From contig CAZLMW010000019.1 in the NCBI GenBank assembly GCA_964560875.1, positions 1 through 64,000 of the forward strand: 64,000 nucleotides of DNA, read 5' to 3'. Each line of letters opens with the position of its first letter. The stretch's first letter is position 1. Source of the DNA: CAZLMW01 sp964560875 (GTDB taxonomy: Bacteria; Myxococcota_A; UBA9042). A program made the translations under genes and the position numbers. Shown in pieces: positions 29,089 to 39,158 of the stretch. The notes below the pieces were generated by a model. It made no database searches. It was not told the origin of the DNA and saw only the letters and a program-made list of their open reading frames with translations.

Positions 29089-29364
29089 ATGACCGCCATC
29101 TACCAACTCAAACCCAGCGCGGCCATCCGTGAGGTCGCCGGCGAGATCTTCGTCGTGACCGAGGATCGCGCGTTCCACCATGCCCACGTCCCGACCGCCA
29201 TCGACGCGCTCGCTGCCCTCCGTGAAAGCAGCCGCACGCTCGACGAATTGGTCGAGCTCATCGCCGGTCGTTACAACGTCGAGCCCGACCAGGCCCGCGC
29301 CGACCTGACCGACTTTCTTGCGACATTGGAGCAGCGGCGCATTGTCCAAACCACCGCGGCCTGA
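29089..29364 (+). CDS. PqqD-like peptide chaperone (RiPP recognition element)
   Basis: Protein of 91 aa with an AGGAG 8 bases before the ATG. PqqD-family proteins are small winged-helix domains that bind leader peptides of ribosomally made, modified peptides and present them to a radical SAM or other enzyme. The sequence follows the family pattern: an N-terminal beta hairpin (SAAIREVAGEIFVVTEDR), a helix with ALAALRESSRTLDELVELIAGRYNV, and a last helix with DLTDFLATLEQRRIV. It sits about 7.4 kb upstream of the radical SAM/HprK-like set, separated from it by one giant lipoprotein gene on the same strand. That partnership is inferred. Confidence 0.85.
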   Translation: MTAIYQLKPSAAIREVAGEIFVVTEDRAFHHAHVPTAIDALAALRESSRTLDELVELIAGRYNVEPDQARADLTDFLATLEQRRIVQTTAA

Positions 29365-29589
29365 CGCGTCTGCTCGACGTCTCACCCTCTCGAAGTCAGC
29401 GGAATTGGTGGTCACCAGATTGCGGACCGCCACTGAAGTTGGCACATTACGCTCGGTTCGGGCCCCACCACCTGCCGTGACGGGGACAACCGACAGCGCG
29501 ACGCGAACACCCGGATTCCCCCAAACCACCGGATTCCCTGCCTTATCCCGCATGAAAATGGCCAAGTCGTCGCAGCACATGGAGACCAA

Positions 29590-32500
29590 ATGACCAACGT
29601 TCGCCTGCCCCGCGCGGCTCTGATCGCCGCCGCTGCGTTCGCTATGTTCGGCCTTTCCGCTTGCGGGACCGGGGATTCCCAGGTCGTTGGACCGCCGTCC
29701 GCGGACGCCGGCCCGACCGACACAAACCCCGACATCAAGACCGATCCGGACGGCGGCAAGCAGCAGGGCACCATTTCGTTCCACATCGAGACGAAGGGCG
29801 GCAAGCAGCTCGTTGGCAACGTCAACCTCGTCAACCTCGCGCCCGAGGAAGACAAGTACACAGGTCCCGGCCCCGACGAGAAGGGCTTTCAGATCGACGT
29901 GAACGTGCAGACGACGAACATCGCCAACGGCACGCAGGTCACGATCAAGATCGACGGCAAGGCGGCGGGCACCGGCACCGTGCAGGACAACGGCGCCAAG
30001 ATCTCCAAGGTCACGCTGCCCTGTTCGGACAGCGGCACACCCAAGACGATCTCGGCCGAGGTCGCCGGCGTCGATCCCGCCAACAAGCGCTTTAACCTCT
30101 CGTGCGGTGACGCCTGCAACGCGCAGCTCGTCGCGCCCACCGGTTGCCTGACCACCGACGCCGACCCCGGCACCGCGGGCTTTCAGGCTTCGTTCAAGGT
30201 CAAGACGTCCACGCCCAGCTGCACGCACGCCTACATCGAGGTTCTCAAGGACACCGCCGGCGCCAAGCAGGACAAGGGCCAGGAAGTCGCCCTGCAGAAC
30301 GGCGAAGCCAACATCGTCGTCACCCTCAGCGGCACGGACACCGGGCACATCGCGGCAACCGCGCAGGTCAAGGCGCACGTCATCGACAAGAACTTCACCG
30401 AGCGTCCCGCCGGCGAGAGCAAGGCCATCGACGTCACGATCACCACCGAAAAACCGGTCATCCAGGTGGCCACGCCCTCCGAAGGCAAGCTGACGCTCGG
30501 CGACGACGCGGACAAGGCCAAGTCGGGCCTGCAGGTCGAGCTCAAGGGCAGCGTCACCACGCTCACCGTGTCGGACAAAGACAAGATCGCGGTCGACATC
30601 GACGGCGTCGCGGTCGCCAAGACCACGCCGGACACCAAGGGCGTCTTCTCGGTCAACCTCGAGTTCAAGGCGTCCAAGACCTACAAGGTGTCGATTCGCG
30701 CCGAGAACTCCTGCGGCCTGAGCAGCGTCAAGGAGATCACCTACCAGGTGTTCACCGACCAGGCGATCCTCAACATCACCGAGCCCAAGGGCAAAGCCGT
30801 CCTGCTCGCCAACGACGATGACAACAAGTCGACCGCGCGCGTGTACGAGACACAGTTCGCCGTCGCGTTCTCCAAGGCCGCCGCCGGCAGCACCATCGGC
30901 GTCTACTGCCGCGCCAACCAGGTCGGCAGCTCGTTTGGCACCAAGCCCGTCGGCACCGCGCTGGTGACGCAGGGCGCCAAGGGTGTCAGCGTCAACGTGT
31001 CGCTCAGCATCGACGACTACGGCAACGAGATGGTCTGCGTGGCCCGCGATGACGGCGCCAACCAAGCAGAGAGCCCGCCGGTTGCGTTCACCGTCGGCCT
31101 GCCCGCGCCGTGCCTCAAGCTCACCCAGCCCGGCGACGGCATCACCACCAACGCCGCGTCGCTGCCCCTGACCGTGACCGCCAACAACCTCGAGGGTGCG
31201 GTCGTCAACGCCAAGATCGCCGTTACGACCGGTGTGACGTTCATCGACAAGGACCTGGGCAAGGTCGCCCAAAACAGCCTGAGCACCCAGCTGCAGCTCG
31301 TCGCTGGCAAGCCGCCCGTCGCGCTCCCCGATGGCGACTACGTGCTGACGGTTTCGGCCAAGGACAAGTACGGCAACAAGGCCAAGGACTCGACGTGCAG
31401 CGACATCAAGCGCACGTTCAAGGTGGACGCCACCGCGCCGACCGTCGCCATCCCGACGCCGGCTACCGCGACGCTCGACCCGCTCCAGAACCCGGACAGC
31501 GACAAGTCCGAGCCCGGTTACCAGACTGCGATCGTCGTCAAAGTCGGCGGCGAGCCGGTAAACGACAAGATCACGGTCTGCCTGAAGATCGGCAGCTTCT
31601 CCGTGCCGTGTCAGGACACCCAGCCGCCCAACCAGACGGTGACGTTCAACAACGTGACCCTGCTCCCCGGCGCCAACGCCATCAGCGCGACGGCGACCGA
31701 CAAGATCGGCAACACCAGCAAGAAACCGACCACGCGCATCGTCAACCTCGTGTCCGACGCCGTGAAGGTCGCGCTCCTCTCGCCCACCGGTGACGTCGCT
31801 GTCGCCACGCCCGAAGTGACCCTCAAGGTCGCGGTGACCAAGAACGGCGTCGCGGTCGCCAAAGCCACCCACAACGTGCTCGTCAACGGCAAGCCGAGCC
31901 CCAACGCCACCGTGACCGAAGGCCCCGCCGGCACCTACACCGCGGTCGTCAAGGGCCTCGGCGCCGGCCCCAACACGCTGCAGTTCGTGGCGATGCCCGG
32001 CCAGATCATCGAGGGCGTCTCGCAGAAGCTGACCGTCACCTACAAGGTCACCAAGCCGACCGTCACGATCTCCGCGCCCAACAATGGCGCGCTCTACAGC
32101 AAGGCGGCGACCGAGTGCCTGGCCGGTTCCGCCGCGTGCGTGCTCAAGAACCTGTCCGTCACCACGACCAACGCGGCCGACGGCAGCAAGGTCGAGATCA
32201 GCGCGGACTGCGGCGGCAAGACGCCCCTGACCGCCAGCGGCACCGTGACGAGCGGCAAGCTCACGCTGACCAACAAGCTCACGATGCCCGACAACAGCAA
32301 GTGCCGGCTCGTCGCCAAGGTCACCGATGAAGCGGGCCAAACGGCCGTTTCGTCGCCCGTCAATGTCGAGATCGACCGCACCGCGCCGCAGATCGTCGGC
32401 GTCACAGCGCCCGTCGGCAACGTCATCTTGGCCGACAAGGACCTCGACAAGAACAAGAAGGGTATGCAGACCGAGCTCGCCGTGAGCGTGCGCGGCCTGC

Positions 32501-35500
32501 CGTCGACCAAGACCGTCTCGGTTGAGGTGTTCGATGACGACGGCAAGTCGGCGCTCAAGGCCACGAGCAAGGCCCACGGCGGCGTCGCGGACGACAAGGT
32601 CGGCAAGGTCGGCTTCGGCATTGTCACGCTGCCCGACGGCGAGAAGATCAAGCTCGTCTTCAAGACCGAGGACACCGCTGGCAACGCCGCGAGCTTCGAA
32701 AAGACCATCGGCATCTTCGCCGACGCGGCCGAGATTCGAATCAACGCGCCGGTATTCGTGGCCGACAAGACCTGCAAGGCGAGCAAGGAATGCGGCCCGG
32801 GCGGCGTCTGCACGTCCGGCAAGTGTGCGACGGCCCTGAGCATCGCCGCCAACAAGGGCTTTGGCGCGATCACGCTCGGTATCCCCACCGGCAGCGCCGC
32901 GCGCCTGTGCACCAACACCGCCGGCTTCAAGGGCAAAGGCGCCTGCGGCAAGGCCGGCTACGTCATCGCGATCGACGGCGTGACCGTCTCCGACAACAAG
33001 GTCAGCTTTGACGCGTCCTCGTTCGCCGACGGCAACTACAGCCTCGCGGTCGAGGCGCAGGTCAGCGGCAAGTGGGTCTCCTCGCTCGATTCGTCCAACC
33101 CGCAGACGCGTTACCGCGCGGTCCTCATCGACACGGTCAAGCCCACGCTCAGCGCCGCCCTCGCGCCGCAGGGCAACGGCATCCCGGCCGGCTGCCTCAA
33201 CCAGAAGGCCCAGGACAAGTCGGACACCACCGCCGGCGGCACCTTCACCTTCGCGGTCAGCGCCAATGAGTCGGGCTCCGTCGCCATCTACGCCGACGGC
33301 ATCCAGGTCGGTTCGGGCGACGTGACCGCGGGCAAGGCCAGCGGCATCTCGGTGAAGCTCCCGGCTGAAGGCAACGCCAAGCTGACCGCGGTCGTCACCG
33401 ACCTCGTCGGCAACGAAGGCCCCTCAGCGCAGATCAAGACCGGCAAGGCGACCGAGGACTTTACGTTCCTGATCAACACGATTCCGCCCGGCGCCGTGAA
33501 ATTCGTCAGCCCCGCCAAGGGCAAGCTCATCAAGGGCGATAACCTCGACGTCCAGGTGCAGTCGACCGATGCGGACACCGACAAGCAGCCGGTGGTCATC
33601 ACCGACGCAGTGCCCAACAAGAAGTACCCGTCACAGCTCATCAGCAAGGGCGCCGCGACGTTCAGCAACAAGGACTTCGGAATCCTCAGCAACGGCCAGC
33701 ACAAGCTCACGGCGACGGTCATCGATTCGTGCCAGAACGCCACAACCATCGCGACCAGCCCGGCGACCATCGTGGTCGACACCGAAGCACCGACGGTCAC
33801 AATCACGTCGCCCGCCAACAACAAGACGTTTGGCGACAACGACGACGCGGACAAGACCGTTGGTGGCTACCAGGTCAGCGTGACTTTCGGTACCAAGGGC
33901 GCGAAGACCTACCGGCTCGAGCTCGGTAACGACTGCGACGTCAACTTCAAGAAGTGCAAGTTCTACGTCGCGCAGACCGACACCGCGGTCACCAAGCCCG
34001 GGGGCAACGAGCCGACGGTCAACGTCACTGTTCCGTTCGGCGCCACGACCAACTACTCGATCAAGGTCACGGCCACCGACGAAAACGGCAACGTCTCGGT
34101 CGCCGAAAACGTCTTCATCGTCAAGCTCAGCGGCTGCCTCGTCGCGCTGACGGGGGCGCCGGCCAACGGTGTCGCCAACAACCAATACTGCGCGTCGAAG
34201 GGTAAGGACTGCGCGAGCGTCACGTTCAACCTCAAAGCCGAGTACGTCGGTCCGTGCGGCGCCGTTGATGCGGTCAAGCTGTTCAAGGGCGCCAAGGAGA
34301 CGGCCAGCGTCAAACCGGCCGCCAACAAGGCGACCTTCAAGGCGACGTTCAACCACGGCGACAACGTCAAGCTCGAAGCGAAGCTGTTCGCCGCAGGCAA
34401 GGAGACGGGCAGCTCGGGTCCGTCGCCGCTCGTGGTCGACCTCAAGGCTCCAGTCGTCAACTTCATCGCCAAGAAGATCGACGGCTTCGACGCGCCCGCA
34501 ACCGGCGCCACAGCGCTGTGGGGCACGACTCACGACGCCGACGCCGCCAAGAACGGCGTGCAGTTCAATGTCGAGGTCAAGATCGACGACGACGCGCTCA
34601 AGGGCGGCAAACTGACGAAGTTCGAAGCCTTCGTGAACAACACGGGCACGGACCTGACCAGCAATGTGCAGCTGCCGCTCGTCTTCACCGGTGACAAGAC
34701 GCAGACGGTGACGTTCAAGGGCGCGACCCTCGGCGCCAACGGCACGTCTATCGTGACCGTGACCGCGACCGATACCGCTGAAAACGTGGGCTCCGCGAAG
34801 TTCACGGCGATCACCGACACGACGCTCCCCGGTCAGATCACCTTCAAGGCGTTCGGCAGCGGCGACCTCAACCCGCGCCGTCCGTACGCGAAGCTCAGCT
34901 TCACCGCCGTTGGCGACAATGGCACCAGCGGCAAGCCCGCCACGAGCTACGAGGTTCGCTACTCGCGCAAGGACATCGCCAACGCGACCGATTTCGCCAA
35001 CGCCTGCGACGCCTCGGTGTTGCCGAACACGTCCATCGGGACGCCGAAGTCACCTGGCGCGGCCGACTCCGTGATGGTCGAAGGCCCCGATCCACAGGCC
35101 GGAGCCGCGGCGTGCAAGTTCGCTCCGCTCGTTGATAACGGCGCGACCAAGTACTACTTCTCGGCGCGCGCCATCGACGCGGCTGGCAACAAGGGCCCGA
35201 TCAGCAAGTCGATCAGCACCGACGCGCTGCGCCTGCGATTCATGAAGGTCACCGGCACATTCAACAACGACCTGAGCATCGGCCGTTGGTCGTTCGCCCG
35301 CGTCAAGGCAGCCGGCGACATCAACGGCGACGGCCTGACCGATACGGTGTATGGCGGCAACCACAAAAAGGGCAGCGACTACGTCAAGTTCTGCATCATG
35401 TACGGCCACGATCCGAAGGCGGCGACGACCTACACGATGAACGCGTTGACGGGCACCCATCACCAGTGCCTCGATAACAAGACGTACATGGGCCACAACG

Positions 35501-36696
35501 TCATCAACGGCATCGACGTCAACGGCGACGGTGTCCAGGACCTGGTGGTCGACTACAGCCACACCAACCCGCGCGAGGTGCGCGTTTACCTCGGCGAGAA
35601 GGGCAAGCAGATCACCGGGACGCCGGCTGTCCGCATCACCAACCTGCAGGGCCAGAGCCGCGGTGTTCGCTTCCTGTCGAGCGCCGGCAACTTCAACGGC
35701 GACACCAACAACGGCAACGCGGTCGAGGACATCGCGATTACGGTCAAGGCCGGCGGCAGCGTCGCATTCGACCGCGTGTTCATCATCCCTGGCAACAAGA
35801 ACTGGAGCACGTCCAAGCCGGTCGCGATCGACACCAACAGCGCGGCCGCTCGCAAGAGCGCGAAGATGGCGATCATCCACCTCACCGACGGCCAGTCCAA
35901 CTCCAACTTCGGCATCGAACACGGCTCGGTCGGCAACGTCATCCCCGACGGCGACGGCTCGGGGCAGCAGTTCGACGACTTCGCGATCGGCGTCTACGAC
36001 AACCAGCCGCAGGTCATCATCGTCAAGGGCCAGACGCTCACCACGGAGGTCGTCTTCGCCCTGACCAACGGGCAGACAGGCGCCGGCGCCGACAAGCAGA
36101 CTGTGCGCATCATTCGCGACCCCGGCTTTGGCAGCAAGGCCATGGTGACCGCGTTCCCGGTCGAGTTTGACGGTGAGAAGACGCCGGATCTCGCGCTCTT
36201 GCACGCCACGCCGAAGAGCCAGTACCAGGTCTACTACCTGCGCGGCAAAGCGGTCGCCGGCTACCTCGGCAAGCAGATCCAGGTGCAGCGTGAAGGCAAG
36301 ACGGCCGACCTGTATGAGCTTACCAACAAGTCCGACAAGAAGAAGATCGGCTGGGCGTCCCCAATGTGGGCCAAGCCGCTGATGCCGCTGGGTAACTTCG
36401 GCGACCAGACCGGCGGTACGTTCGTCGCGATCGGTGGCCCGTACCCAGGTGACTCGGGCAAGGGCGGCAGCGCGTTCCAGGTCCGACTGCCGATCGTCCG
36501 GCCCAAGGCCGCGACCGGCAAGGAGCTCAGCTACCACGTCGAGGACATCAAGTTCAGCGACCCGTTCACGCCCAACTCGACCGCGATGGGCAAGCTCCGC
36601 AACTACCCGCTCGCCGACTTCAATGGCGACGGTTACCCGGATATTTTGATCGGAAACCTGCACAAGACCAACAACTACTCGTTGATCGTGTACTAG
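29590..36696 (+). CDS. giant multi-domain lipoprotein with Ig-like repeats and FG-GAP C-terminus
   Basis: Protein of 2368 aa with a GGAGA ribosome binding site and a lipoprotein signal peptide (lipobox FGLSAC, Cys25). From about residue 55 to 1880 it consists of many beta-rich units of roughly 90-100 aa with recurring signatures such as TAPTV-I-TPA, L-xG-NAI-xATATDK-GN and D-GN, typical of bacterial Ig-like surface repeats. One short Cys-rich insert (CKASKECGPGGVCTSGKC) lies near 1060. The last roughly 470 aa carry FG-GAP/integrin-like calcium-binding loops (GDINGDGLTD, DVNGDGVQD, DFNGDGYPD), suggesting a beta-propeller. A surface adhesin or matrix role is inferred. It lies between the PqqD-like gene and the precursor peptide; whether it belongs to that pathway is unknown. 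Confidence 0.85.
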   Translation: MTNVRLPRAALIAAAAFAMFGLSACGTGDSQVVGPPSADAGPTDTNPDIKTDPDGGKQQGTISFHIETKGGKQLVGNVNLVNLAPEEDKYTGPGPDEKGFQIDVNVQTTNIANGTQVTIKIDGKAAGTGTVQDNGAKISKVTLPCSDSGTPKTISAEVAGVDPANKRFNLSCGDACNAQLVAPTGCLTTDADPGTAGFQASFKVKTSTPSCTHAYIEVLKDTAGAKQDKGQEVALQNGEANIVVTLSGTDTGHIAATAQVKAHVIDKNFTERPAGESKAIDVTITTEKPVIQVATPSEGKLTLGDDADKAKSGLQVELKGSVTTLTVSDKDKIAVDIDGVAVAKTTPDTKGVFSVNLEFKASKTYKVSIRAENSCGLSSVKEITYQVFTDQAILNITEPKGKAVLLANDDDNKSTARVYETQFAVAFSKAAAGSTIGVYCRANQVGSSFGTKPVGTALVTQGAKGVSVNVSLSIDDYGNEMVCVARDDGANQAESPPVAFTVGLPAPCLKLTQPGDGITTNAASLPLTVTANNLEGAVVNAKIAVTTGVTFIDKDLGKVAQNSLSTQLQLVAGKPPVALPDGDYVLTVSAKDKYGNKAKDSTCSDIKRTFKVDATAPTVAIPTPATATLDPLQNPDSDKSEPGYQTAIVVKVGGEPVNDKITVCLKIGSFSVPCQDTQPPNQTVTFNNVTLLPGANAISATATDKIGNTSKKPTTRIVNLVSDAVKVALLSPTGDVAVATPEVTLKVAVTKNGVAVAKATHNVLVNGKPSPNATVTEGPAGTYTAVVKGLGAGPNTLQFVAMPGQIIEGVSQKLTVTYKVTKPTVTISAPNNGALYSKAATECLAGSAACVLKNLSVTTTNAADGSKVEISADCGGKTPLTASGTVTSGKLTLTNKLTMPDNSKCRLVAKVTDEAGQTAVSSPVNVEIDRTAPQIVGVTAPVGNVILADKDLDKNKKGMQTELAVSVRGLPSTKTVSVEVFDDDGKSALKATSKAHGGVADDKVGKVGFGIVTLPDGEKIKLVFKTEDTAGNAASFEKTIGIFADAAEIRINAPVFVADKTCKASKECGPGGVCTSGKCATALSIAANKGFGAITLGIPTGSAARLCTNTAGFKGKGACGKAGYVIAIDGVTVSDNKVSFDASSFADGNYSLAVEAQVSGKWVSSLDSSNPQTRYRAVLIDTVKPTLSAALAPQGNGIPAGCLNQKAQDKSDTTAGGTFTFAVSANESGSVAIYADGIQVGSGDVTAGKASGISVKLPAEGNAKLTAVVTDLVGNEGPSAQIKTGKATEDFTFLINTIPPGAVKFVSPAKGKLIKGDNLDVQVQSTDADTDKQPVVITDAVPNKKYPSQLISKGAATFSNKDFGILSNGQHKLTATVIDSCQNATTIATSPATIVVDTEAPTVTITSPANNKTFGDNDDADKTVGGYQVSVTFGTKGAKTYRLELGNDCDVNFKKCKFYVAQTDTAVTKPGGNEPTVNVTVPFGATTNYSIKVTATDENGNVSVAENVFIVKLSGCLVALTGAPANGVANNQYCASKGKDCASVTFNLKAEYVGPCGAVDAVKLFKGAKETASVKPAANKATFKATFNHGDNVKLEAKLFAAGKETGSSGPSPLVVDLKAPVVNFIAKKIDGFDAPATGATALWGTTHDADAAKNGVQFNVEVKIDDDALKGGKLTKFEAFVNNTGTDLTSNVQLPLVFTGDKTQTVTFKGATLGANGTSIVTVTATDTAENVGSAKFTAITDTTLPGQITFKAFGSGDLNPRRPYAKLSFTAVGDNGTSGKPATSYEVRYSRKDIANATDFANACDASVLPNTSIGTPKSPGAADSVMVEGPDPQAGAAACKFAPLVDNGATKYYFSARAIDAAGNKGPISKSISTDALRLRFMKVTGTFNNDLSIGRWSFARVKAAGDINGDGLTDTVYGGNHKKGSDYVKFCIMYGHDPKAATTYTMNALTGTHHQCLDNKTYMGHNVINGIDVNGDGVQDLVVDYSHTNPREVRVYLGEKGKQITGTPAVRITNLQGQSRGVRFLSSAGNFNGDTNNGNAVEDIAITVKAGGSVAFDRVFIIPGNKNWSTSKPVAIDTNSAAARKSAKMAIIHLTDGQSNSNFGIEHGSVGNVIPDGDGSGQQFDDFAIGVYDNQPQVIIVKGQTLTTEVVFALTNGQTGAGADKQTVRIIRDPGFGSKAMVTAFPVEFDGEKTPDLALLHATPKSQYQVYYLRGKAVAGYLGKQIQVQREGKTADLYELTNKSDKKKIGWASPMWAKPLMPLGNFGDQTGGTFVAIGGPYPGDSGKGGSAFQVRLPIVRPKAATGKELSYHVEDIKFSDPFTPNSTAMGKLRNYPLADFNGDGYPDILIGNLHKTNNYSLIVY

Positions 36697-36796
36697 CGGC
36701 AACGTGCTCGACGCTGCCATCGCGCTCGATTTGGGATAGAGTCCCACTCGACCCGACGAGACGCGGCTGCATGTCGCCATTGCCAAGGAGCTCCGG

Positions 36797-36970
36797 ATGG
36801 ACGCCACCAAGAAGAATGAAGAACTCGAGGTCAACCCGAGCGAGCGTCGCAGCTACCAAGCGCCCGACATCGACTCGATGGACCACCAGCTGATGGACCA
36901 ACTGCTGGGCACCGATTCATGCGGCACCGCCACCGAGGCGGGCGAAGGATCGGACTGCACGCTGAACTGA
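36797..36970 (+). CDS. short peptide, candidate RiPP precursor
   Basis: A 57-residue frame with AAGGAG (36785-36790) six bases before the ATG. The N-terminal half is charged and leader-like (DATKKNEELEVNPSERRSYQ) and contains RRSYQAPDI, a Tyr-x-x-Pro pattern common in precursors of PqqD/HprK-associated peptides. The C-terminal half contains two cysteines in a small, Gly/Ser/Thr-rich segment (TDSCGTATEAGEGSDCTLN). The stop is 32 bp before the HprK-like kinase start, followed by a radical SAM enzyme and a peptidase. Position and composition suggest it is the substrate of these enzymes. No homologue was checked, so the role is inference. Confidence 0.7.
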   Translation: MDATKKNEELEVNPSERRSYQAPDIDSMDHQLMDQLLGTDSCGTATEAGEGSDCTLN

Positions 36971-37002
36971 GCCGTCCCGCGCTGCACTCCGGGCCTCGTG
37001 GC

Positions 37003-37953
37003 ATGATGGCCGCAGCACCATCCCGACGCACAGGTTCGTCGGCGTCGCCTCGTCCCCGGCCCGCTTGCCCGCGGCGAACCGCTGGCTGGCGGCATCTCCT
37101 GCACGACTTTGCCAATCGACGCGTAACGGCGACGACCGGGCGTTTTCGCGTCGGTTTGACCCTGCACGACGCCTTTGATCCGTGGCTCGCTTGGTTGGAT
37201 CCCCCGGGATTGCCGGCCGACATTGAGATCGAGTTACACCAGGATCTGGCCCTGGGGCCGGCCCGACCCGACCGCTTCGATTGGCGTGACGAAAGTGGCT
37301 TTGGCTACTCGTCAGGGCGTGTCGCAGGCGAAGTCGATCTGCGCACCGGTCGCGGACGCTTCTCCGTCATCGCGCCGACGGTTGATCCGATGCAGCCCGA
37401 TCGCGTCATCGCCGCCGACTGCGCCCTGGCCTGTGCCTTCGACCACGTCCTGCGCCGCGGCGGCATGATGTTTCACGCCGTCAGCCTGTGCCACGCCGGG
37501 CGGGCCTGGGTCATCTGCGGGCATTCAGGAGCCGGAAAGACGACCCTCGCGACACGCTTCATCGGGCGCGGCGTTTCCTACCTTGGCGACGAGTATGCGT
37601 TCGTCGTACCCAACGAAAACGGCGCCTGGGAGCTGTGGTGGTGGGGCCAGACGCGAGGACCGTACCAGGTGCGTCCGTGGGTCCTTCCGCTGGGCGGGAT
37701 GCTCGTCATGGACCCGGATCGTCGCGCGACCTACACGCGCCCGATGTCGCGCAACGAGGCTTTCAAGCACGTCGCGGCCGGCGCTTTTTGGTTTCAAGGT
37801 CTCGCGGGTGACGAGCTGTTGGGCAACGTAGGCCGGCTACTGAAAGCCCATCCGCCTCGCTGGCTCGCCCACAACCTGAGCCAATCGTCCGAAGACGTGC
37901 TAACCCACCTGGCCCGTTCCCCACTCGGCTACACCGGACAACTGACATGTTGA
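37003..37953 (+). CDS. HprK-like (HPr kinase-related) kinase
   Basis: Protein of 316 aa. The hallmark is the Walker A loop ICGHSGAGKTTLA (GHSGAGKTT from residue 173), followed by RGVSYLGDEYAFV, equivalent to the HprK region carrying acidic catalytic residues. It lacks the N-terminal HPr-binding domain and HPr signature of true HprK. HprK-related kinases of this form occur beside PqqD domains and peptide-modifying enzymes in several bacterial gene clusters, where some phosphorylate peptides. Frames from 36919 exist, but they overlap the precursor gene; 37003 or 37006 is the most plausible start, without a strong Shine-Dalgarno. The stop overlaps the next gene's start by 7 bases. Confidence 0.82.
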   Translation: MMAAAPSRRTGSSASPRPRPACPRRTAGWRHLLHDFANRRVTATTGRFRVGLTLHDAFDPWLAWLDPPGLPADIEIELHQDLALGPARPDRFDWRDESGFGYSSGRVAGEVDLRTGRGRFSVIAPTVDPMQPDRVIAADCALACAFDHVLRRGGMMFHAVSLCHAGRAWVICGHSGAGKTTLATRFIGRGVSYLGDEYAFVVPNENGAWELWWWGQTRGPYQVRPWVLPLGGMLVMDPDRRATYTRPMSRNEAFKHVAAGAFWFQGLAGDELLGNVGRLLKAHPPRWLAHNLSQSSEDVLTHLARSPLGYTGQLTC

Positions 37954-39158
37954 TCAACGATCGCGACAGTCTGCAGCGCTTTTTGGGCACCTGGAAAGAG
38001 GCCTTCAACCGCGGCTCCGCGCCGATTACGGCGCATATCGACGTCACGTATCGGTGCGATCTCGACTGCACGCACTGCTATCTGGACAACAAGAACGACT
38101 GGCCGGAGATGACCACGGCCGAGATCAAGAGCCTGCTCGACCAGCTGCGGCACGCGGGCGTCATGTTCCTGACGTGGAGCGGCGGCGAGGTCTTTGCGCG
38201 CCCCGACTTCGGTGAGCTGCTGGCGTACGCGAGCGACCTTCGGTTCATCAGCCGCGTCAAGACCCATGCCGGCAACCTGACGCCCGAACGCGTGGCGCTG
38301 CTTGCCAACCCCCTGGTGCGGCGCATCGATGTCAGCGTCTACTCGCTCGACGACGAGATCCACGACGCGGTCACCCAGGTGCCCGGTTCCTTGCAAGCGA
38401 CCTTGCGCGGCATCGATATGCTGCTCGAGGCCGGTGTCTGGGTGCATATCGGCTTTTCGATCTTCAAAGCCAACCTGTACGAGATCGAAGACTTCCTCGA
38501 TTACTTCTGGGCCAAAGGCTGCCCGGTCAACCCCGAGACCGTGGTCTTTCCCACCCACTCGGGCGGCAGCTCGCTCGACAGTGGGCTGCTCGATTACGAC
38601 GCCCTGGTCGAGGCTCGGCGCGCGCTGCTGCGCCACAACATCAAGCGACGCGGGCAGAACAAGCCGGCGCAACCGTCGATGGACACCAAGTCGGACCCGT
38701 GCGGGGCCGGTCGGTCGCTGGCGTACATCACGCCCGATGGTGCCGTCTGGCCTTGCGTGGCGTTTCCGATGCCGCTCGGTCACCTGCGCGAAAAGCCCTT
38801 CGCCGAGATTTGGAACACGTCCGAGGCGCGCAAGGAGCTCGTCTCCTTCACCAACGAACAGCGCACCGATTGTCACTCCTGCGCTGGTTCGGGGAGCTGC
38901 TTTTACTGCTCCGGTGAGGCGTTCAAGCGCACCGGCGACTTCCGCAAGGCGCCGCCCAACTTCCACTGGCGAACGCGCGCGATGATGCAGGCCTGGACGC
39001 TCGAAACGGACATGCCCTACACGCCCGAGCAGTTCGCGACCGTGCCCGATCCGACCGAACACCTGCCGCAGCCGCGCAAGCGCAACTTTGTCTTCCCGAT
39101 CTATGCGCCGAAGAAGGGTCGCAGCGGTCGTGTGCAGACGGTCGCCGCCGAGTCATGA
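37947..39158 (+). CDS. radical SAM/SPASM peptide-modifying enzyme
   Basis: Enzyme of 403 aa. The radical SAM cluster motif is CDLDCTHC (Cys37, 41, 44), followed by TWSGGEV, the GGE loop that contacts S-adenosylmethionine. The C terminus has a SPASM domain for auxiliary Fe-S clusters: CGAGRSLAYITPDGAVWPC (C-x12-G-x4-C), then DCHSC and GSCFYCSG. Relatives such as PqqE and AlbA install carbon-carbon or thioether links in peptides. Its gene overlaps the kinase stop by 7 bases and its own stop overlaps the peptidase start by 4, implying translational coupling. The likely substrate is the peptide at 36797, perhaps through its cysteines; the chemistry is unknown. Confidence 0.92.
   Translation: MLINDRDSLQRFLGTWKEAFNRGSAPITAHIDVTYRCDLDCTHCYLDNKNDWPEMTTAEIKSLLDQLRHAGVMFLTWSGGEVFARPDFGELLAYASDLRFISRVKTHAGNLTPERVALLANPLVRRIDVSVYSLDDEIHDAVTQVPGSLQATLRGIDMLLEAGVWVHIGFSIFKANLYEIEDFLDYFWAKGCPVNPETVVFPTHSGGSSLDSGLLDYDALVEARRALLRHNIKRRGQNKPAQPSMDTKSDPCGAGRSLAYITPDGAVWPCVAFPMPLGHLREKPFAEIWNTSEARKELVSFTNEQRTDCHSCAGSGSCFYCSGEAFKRTGDFRKAPPNFHWRTRAMMQAWTLETDMPYTPEQFATVPDPTEHLPQPRKRNFVFPIYAPKKGRSGRVQTVAAES

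Noticed and set aside
28897..32577. A 1226-codon open frame on the minus strand, and similar long opposite-strand frames (for example at 1992-4409 and 27280-28818).
   Set aside because: They lie opposite clear genes, read as the Arg/Gly/Val/Asp-rich shadows typical of high-GC DNA, and have no domain motifs.
36697..36796. A promoter directly upstream of the precursor peptide (TAGAGT near 36735).
   Set aside because: No -35 box at acceptable spacing; transcription may come from further upstream.
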